Assembly: GCA_023614405.1 (NCBI GenBank)
Contig: CM042688.1
Coordinates: forward strand, 377,815,331-377,879,330
Direction: 5' to 3'
Source: Avena insularis
Lineage: Eukaryota > Streptophyta > Magnoliopsida > Poales > Poaceae
DNA length: 64,000 nucleotides
Shown here: piece by piece, positions 59,053 to 64,000 of the stretch
Layout of the letters: each line of letters opens with the position of its first letter
Numbering within the stretch: the first letter of the stretch is position 1
Notes under the pieces: model-generated
What the model was told of the DNA's origin: nothing
Seen by the model: the letters and a program-made list of their open reading frames with translations, nothing else
Database searches by the model: none
Translations under genes and position numbers: made by a program

Positions 59053-59262
59053 TAAGAAATTAGGATGCGTAAGTTAGTGAGGTGATCAAGTGTGTCAAAT
59101 TTTATGTGGAATTGCAAGAATTTTGAGGAACAAGTGAACTCCTTTTTTGGAATAATCTCAAGGATAAGAGCGAGAATAGGTTTTCGTAAATATTCACTTA
59201 CTTTGTTTTGACACTTAGTTTTTCAGACGTCCATTCTAATTAGGGTCTCCTATGGTCAGGAT

Positions 59263-59276
59263 GGCTCTGATACCAA
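59263..59276 (-). promoter_or_regulatory. primer binding site (initiator tRNA-Met) of the chromovirus
   Basis: TTGGTATCAGAGCC on the minus strand, two bases inside the LTR end. Confidence 0.9.
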
Positions 59277-60710
59277 CTTGTGAACACCCGGATTTTTAAG
59301 TCCAGATGCCTGTTATGTCATACATCGCAATCCCAGGAATACCATTTTTGCGAGACATAATAGAATTGGTAGCACAGTACATCATCCATTACAAACCATA
59401 ATAGTCTTACAAATAGAGGATGTCATGATCAAGTCTTAATACACATTAAAGCAATGGGCATAAGCATAGTAGAGGCTCCATATTCATTGTCACAGGCAAT
59501 GTTGACGATGAGAGATGATCCTAGTTATCGTAGACATCCTGCTGTCCGTCCTCCCGATAGTCCTCTTCATAGTCTGGCCATGGGAATAGCCAGGGACAAA
59601 GCCATGAGTACTTTTAAAGTACTCGCAAACTATCACTAATGTATGTAAGACAATTCTAGTAAGAATCCTAAGCTCTAGGCTTGTTTGCAACAAGCCAATT
59701 TTTATTTCAGGAGTACTTAGTATTAAATACCTATTTTAGTTCTCTAGATTACTCCAGTGGGAACCTAGTTTCATTTCCACAACCCTGTTGTGGTCAAGTC
59801 AAAGTCATCTTTCAAGTCATAAGTCATTTTCAAAACATCTGATAATGGAACAGTATGGCCACTCCAAATGTCCATGACCGCGAACGTAGCTATTCGAATA
59901 GTTTGACACTCTATAAAGGTGCTACACTTTCACCACAAAATTAGATACATCCGCCAGAGATAACCCTGAACCATCATACTTGGTATGCGGATAATCAATC
60001 CTAACCTTTCAATTACACACCCTAGTATAGGCACCTCCCCAATGAGCTTGGCCTCCTAGCCATGGCCATCCGCCATCTTGGGAACTGCATAGTTGGACAT
60101 TCATATTCATGAGGTAGCCTCAGATTAACCTCTTTCCATGAGGGAACCCATACTAAGACATATAAACTTCCAGTTCAGCCCTACCCAGCTCAGGTATTGT
60201 GGTTGTATGATAAAGTTGGAATGGTATTGCATCCGAACCCAACCATCAGTTTTTATTCAAAGTCAAGGCACATACCTCATTCAGTATCATCTTCAAATCA
60301 TTGTCTTTCATAACACATTCCAAAACATTTCAATAGAATGACTCATCATTCTAAGGTTTTCATAATCATTTTCTCCAAGTGTTCCCATCTAAAGTGATCA
60401 TTATTAGTTTAGCACTAGCAACTATTAATGAGGGGATCACTATTGAGGAGTGCTAATCAAGTGTAACTACCCAAACCTAGTTCTATGCTCTTGATGGCAT
60501 CTTTCCTATTTTTTCACTAATCACCAATAATTAACTACTTAAGAAACTTTGGTAAAAGGGTAAGAGTCTAAAGCTTGTAGGTAAAAACTTGGGTTTGGTA
60601 AAGTTGCATCTCAATAGCATGCATAGTATATCCTGCATAGGTTAGCTTGCATAGTGGGGCTTGCATAGTTAAGCTTGCCTTGGTTGGTACAGTTGTCTAA
60701 GTTCTCTTCT

Positions 60711-60742
60711 CCTTCTTCTTCTTCTTCTTCTTCTTCTTCTTT
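60711..60742 (+). repeat. (TTC)n microsatellite in the chromovirus LTR
   Basis: About nine TTC units; translates as a Glu run on the minus strand. Confidence 0.9.
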
Positions 60743-61932
60743 GTAGGATTCTTCCTCCTCGTAGCCCGGGTTGGTACTAGCGTCTATAAATAATACGAGG
60801 TACCCAATCACCAAACAATACTTAACTACTTCTATTTAGCACACAATTGCTCACACTAGATGATCTAGCACCATCTCAATCACCACATGAAATATTAACA
60901 TGGCCTTATTCATCTTATTTTGGAAATGCAATATCTACTCACTGAAAAATACTTAAGATTTAATATTCTCCAATTAAAATATGGGATCATGTTGACACAT
61001 GTCATCACCACATATTCCAATACTTGGGAATGTGATTTAAAGTGGAGGGCATATATTACAAAGTTTAATATTGCTATTTAATATTATTAAAATGACTAGA
61101 AATGGCTATATAGCTATTCTTTTAACATGAGCCCATGACTACTACATGTAAAACTAGATATTTTTACATATTCAGATAGAGCATGGGAAATGTGATTTCT
61201 GAGAATTGGAATCAACTCAAAAGCATTTATGGTTGATTTTTGAAAAATGTTTAAAGTTGGAAAAGTCTATGCCTTGGTATTTTTACTATGGTTGATCTAT
61301 AAATTCAAACAGTTTGAATCCAACGGGAGTGGTTAGATATTTTCATTACATTTTTAACAAAATTGGAATCATACAATTTGATTAAGTAAATCTCTTTGAA
61401 TTCAATTTTGAAGTTAACTATAGAATAAGGTTTTGCAATAAAAGTAAAAATCTAAATTTGAATCTGTGGGCGTGCGCGGGAACGATAATGGACCGGCCCA
61501 ACTGCACGGTGCGCGCGTAGCGGGATGCACTAGCGATGGTCCCACATGTCAGCGGCTATTCTAACATGAACCTGTATGTGTTAATCTGGGCCACATGATT
61601 AGAGCATGATCAACGGCTCAGCGTCATCGTCTCCGTCGCACAGCACGTGGGGGATTTCAACCCTAGCTCTACAGCGAGGGTCATCGGGGGCTTACTAGGT
61701 CTCCAGCTAGGTCTAACGATGGGGGCGAACAAACTTGTCGACGGTGGCGGTGCGATTGGTGGTCGCGGTGGCTCCAGGGTGGCTCCTAGCGATGGCTCCG
61801 TTCCACCACAGCAGCGGTGGGCTCCGGTGAAATTCCAGCGTTGCAGTGCTCACCTTGCTCCGGGGATGGGTCAGAGGGGTTTCTAGGTGAGAGGTGAGTC
61901 GAGTGGTGTGCGTATTGAGGCAAGGGAGGGGT

Positions 61933-61941
61933 CTATTTATA
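61933..61941 (-). promoter_or_regulatory. LTR promoter TATA box of the chromovirus
   Basis: TATAAATAG in the context GGGGTATAAATAGACCCCTC, a consensus plant TATA box, on the coding strand of the element. Confidence 0.75.
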
Positions 61942-63207
61942 CCCCGGCGAGGCGAGCAGTGAGGCATGGCTCGGGCTCGTCGGCGATGTTGCTACAAGGC
62001 GCTATCGGCATGGCTGTGGGTGTAGGTCGACGTGGTGCTCTTGGGTGATCGTCATGCACATAGTGGCACGGCGAGGCGCGGTCTTAATTGGACGGGAGCA
62101 TCCATGCTCTGCTCAGGTACCGCAGGTGTTCGTCATGGCGTACGGTGGTCACAGGTCACGTGACATCAAACGGGTGTGTCTGGGAGGTCGCTGGCTTCAC
62201 GGAGATTGCATTTATGAAAGGGGAGAGTGAGGCACGTCGTGGTTGCACGGGACGGCTCGGTGCTCTCGCGTGCGCGTCGGCATGGTAGAGAGATAAATGG
62301 GAGCGGTGGTCTTGGCATCTCCACTAGCTGTCGTTGGCCGAGGCGTGTACTGGCAGGTGTAGTGAGGTGACGCCTATCTCCTAGTGGTCGTGGACGAGGG
62401 CAGCGAGGCTTGTGGCGTCGTGTCCATGTATGGCCGGCATGGCACGCTCGGGTACAGGCTTTGCACTGGTCATTTGAGCGAGTGAGACAGGCTCAATTGC
62501 ACGGGCTGGTACTAGGTGTGATCGCGGGCTAGTAGTGGAGCTATATCGAGTACAAAGATGATCACTAGATTGATCAAAACAGTGTATAGTTGGTATATCT
62601 GTACTGTGCCTACTAAGTGCTCGATCAAATGGCCGCATGAAATAAACATTTGAATTTTCAAATTCTTTTTGGTGGGTGTGTTGGTCATATGCTTGAGTGT
62701 CTCTGGTTGCAAGGATTGGTCAAGTGGAGAAACTTTGAGTGGTTTTTGAAAAATGGTTATCTTCATGTCTAGGATGGATTCAATTTTGAAATGTCCTCTA
62801 AAAGAATTTGAATTTGTTTCTGTAAGTTATGAAAGTTCACTTGGTTTGTCACTTGGTCTAGCAAGGTGAGAAAAGAAATAGAATTGTTTCTGTTTGAAAT
62901 CATTTACTAGAGATGCCCAAAGTGGGCTAAGTGTTAATATTGGCACAAATGACCATTAGGTCATATGCCTTACAATTTGATTTTCCTTTGATTTGATTTG
63001 GTTTGGATTTGACCTACATGCTATTGTTTTGATCTTTAAACTAATCCTCATCATATATAACAAACAAACATGGCATAACATGCATTCATACATCATTAAC
63101 AAACATACATGCATTCATATTGTGTTTAATAGTAAAAGCTTTTGTTAACCCTAATTTTGGATGATTGGAAATTGATTTTCTCCTTTTTATATTTTTGAGA
63201 TGTTACA

Positions 63208-64000
63208 AACCTTCCCCCCTTAAACAGAATCTCGTCCCGAGGTTCAGGGAATATTAGGAACTAAAGAGATTTGGAAACTCAGTCCTAATATAATCTTCTC
63301 GCTCCCAGGTGGCTTCTTCTTTAGTATGGTTGCTCCACTAGATTTTTAGAAACTTGATACTTGTGGTCCGGGTGGTTCGGAAGGCTTCTTCTAAAATACG
63401 AATGGGTACTTCATGATAGGTTAAATCCTTGTTGATATCCACGACTCTGTGATCAATGTTCTTGAAAACTTCGGTCTTCTCCGAAACTTGTAAGCATTTC
63501 CTAAGTATCGAGATATGAAACACATCATGTACGGCTGACATCTCTTCAGGAAGTTCTAGCTGATAGGATACTTCTCCTCTACGACTTAAAATCTTGAAGG
63601 GTCTGATATATCTGGGCGCAAGCTTCCCTTTAAGTTGAAAAGTTGCATTCCTTTCAAGGGTAATACTTTGAGATACACAAAATCTCCGATATTGAAGGTC
63701 AGGTCTCAAAGTCTTTTGTCAGCATAACTCTTATGTCTAGATTGAGCGGTGTTGAGGTGTTCACGGATCTTGTGAACCTTCTCTTCGGCTTCTCGTCGGA
63801 TGTCGGGTCCGAATATCTGAATCTCTCCTACTTGCGACCAACTCAGGGGGGTATGACACTTCCTTCCATACAAAAACTCAAATGGGGCCATTTGCAAACT
63901 GGCCTGATAACTGTTGTTGTATGAGAATTCTGCGAAAGGCAGACAGTCTTCCCATTTAGATCCATATTCTAGTACACAGGCTCTCAACATATCTTCTAGT
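63208..64000 (-). pseudogene. second chromovirus copy: integrase C-terminus and chromodomain, runs off the window
   Basis: Polypurine tract (TTTAAGGGGGGAAGG, about 63209-63224), chromodomain remnant, TAG at 63338-63340, then VHDVFHISILRKCL (integrase C-terminal SH3-like part, 63709-63338) and core end YNNSYQASLQMAPFEFLYGR (63990-63706). The TAG before WSNHTKEEATWE is at the same place as 53641-53643 in the first copy. The coding part is otherwise less damaged than in the first copy. Confidence 0.85.

Larger units (their letters stand above)
53015..59278 (-). mobile_element. Tekay/Del-type chromovirus (Gypsy), internal region with 3' LTR remnant
   Basis: Minus strand: primer site (59263-59276), an extra ORF, gag, protease, RT, RNase H, integrase with chromodomain, then a polypurine tract and a remnant of the 3' LTR (53015-53511). 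The 5' LTR is 59279-63207, and it is followed at once by a second internal region. Confidence 0.85.
59279..63207 (-). repeat. full chromovirus LTR (3929 bp)
   Basis: Read on the minus strand it starts TGTAACATCTC after a polypurine tract and ends GGGTGTTCACA before the primer site. It therefore serves as 5' LTR of the element on its left and 3' LTR of the one on its right. A strong TATA box (61933-61941) and a GC-rich stretch downstream of it (61900-61600) mark the U3/R border. ORFs in it are low-complexity or GC-driven. Confidence 0.85.

Noticed and set aside
60611..60814. Glu-rich minus-strand ORF
   Set aside because: Translation of the (TTC)n microsatellite in the chromovirus LTR.
61647..62288. 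Gly/Arg-rich ORFs on the plus strand
   Set aside because: They lie in the GC-rich R/U3 part of an LTR, antisense to the element's promoter, without any recognisable domain.

Overview
The window looks like intergenic nuclear DNA of a large-genome grass, most likely a Triticeae or other Pooideae species. That rests on the repeat types: BARE/Angela-like Copia LTRs, LTRs starting TGATACGT, a Sukkula-like LARD, and chromovirus, Tat-like and Athila-like Gypsy elements. Species cannot be fixed from the sequence alone. No intact single-copy host gene is visible. The nearest is a degraded KIB/DUF295-like fragment at 10425-10937.

Layout. 1-6036: 3' part of a degraded Athila-like Gypsy element (gag remnants, an env-position ORF, 3' LTR 4523-6036) nested in a Copia pol fragment (6037-6993). 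6994-11110: a CACTA-type end with a ~120-bp subterminal repeat array, a tRNA-like SINE candidate, and unassigned DNA holding the KIB/DUF295 fragment. 11110-48926: one old Tat-clade Gypsy element read on the minus strand and split by three insertions. Its minus-strand gag-pro-pol lies at 33129-36131 and 45553-48919. A plus-strand, intron-containing antisense gene lies at 21525-22109 and 29979-32556. The insertions are a complete LARD (12156-21451, TSD CCGCC), a Copia element on the minus strand (22110-29978), and an Athila-like Gypsy on the minus strand (36137-45547, TSD GCTTT). 48927-53014: a deleted Gypsy derivative with two partial LTRs. 53015-64000: a Tekay/Del-type chromovirus on the minus strand in the arrangement LTR remnant - internal - full LTR (59279-63207) - second internal region.

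How it fits together. All autonomous elements carry stops, frameshifts or deletions; both the Tat and the Athila-like pol genes have lost the reverse transcriptase core. By eye the LARD LTR pair differs by about 3% over the first ~345 bp, and the Copia and Athila-like pairs by about 7% over ~300-350 bp. The LARD is therefore probably the youngest complete insertion and the Tat host the oldest.

Most worth a second look: (i) the env-position ORFs of two different Athila-like elements are each preceded by the same kind of hairpin found in that element's LTR plus a TATA box, suggesting an internal promoter copied from the LTR; (ii) the spliced antisense gene of the Tat element; (iii) an extra coiled-coil/acidic ORF upstream of gag in the chromovirus; (iv) a LARD with 4.25-kb LTRs around only 796 bp; (v) the tandem chromovirus with a shared stop codon and a repair scar holding an inverted templated filler.
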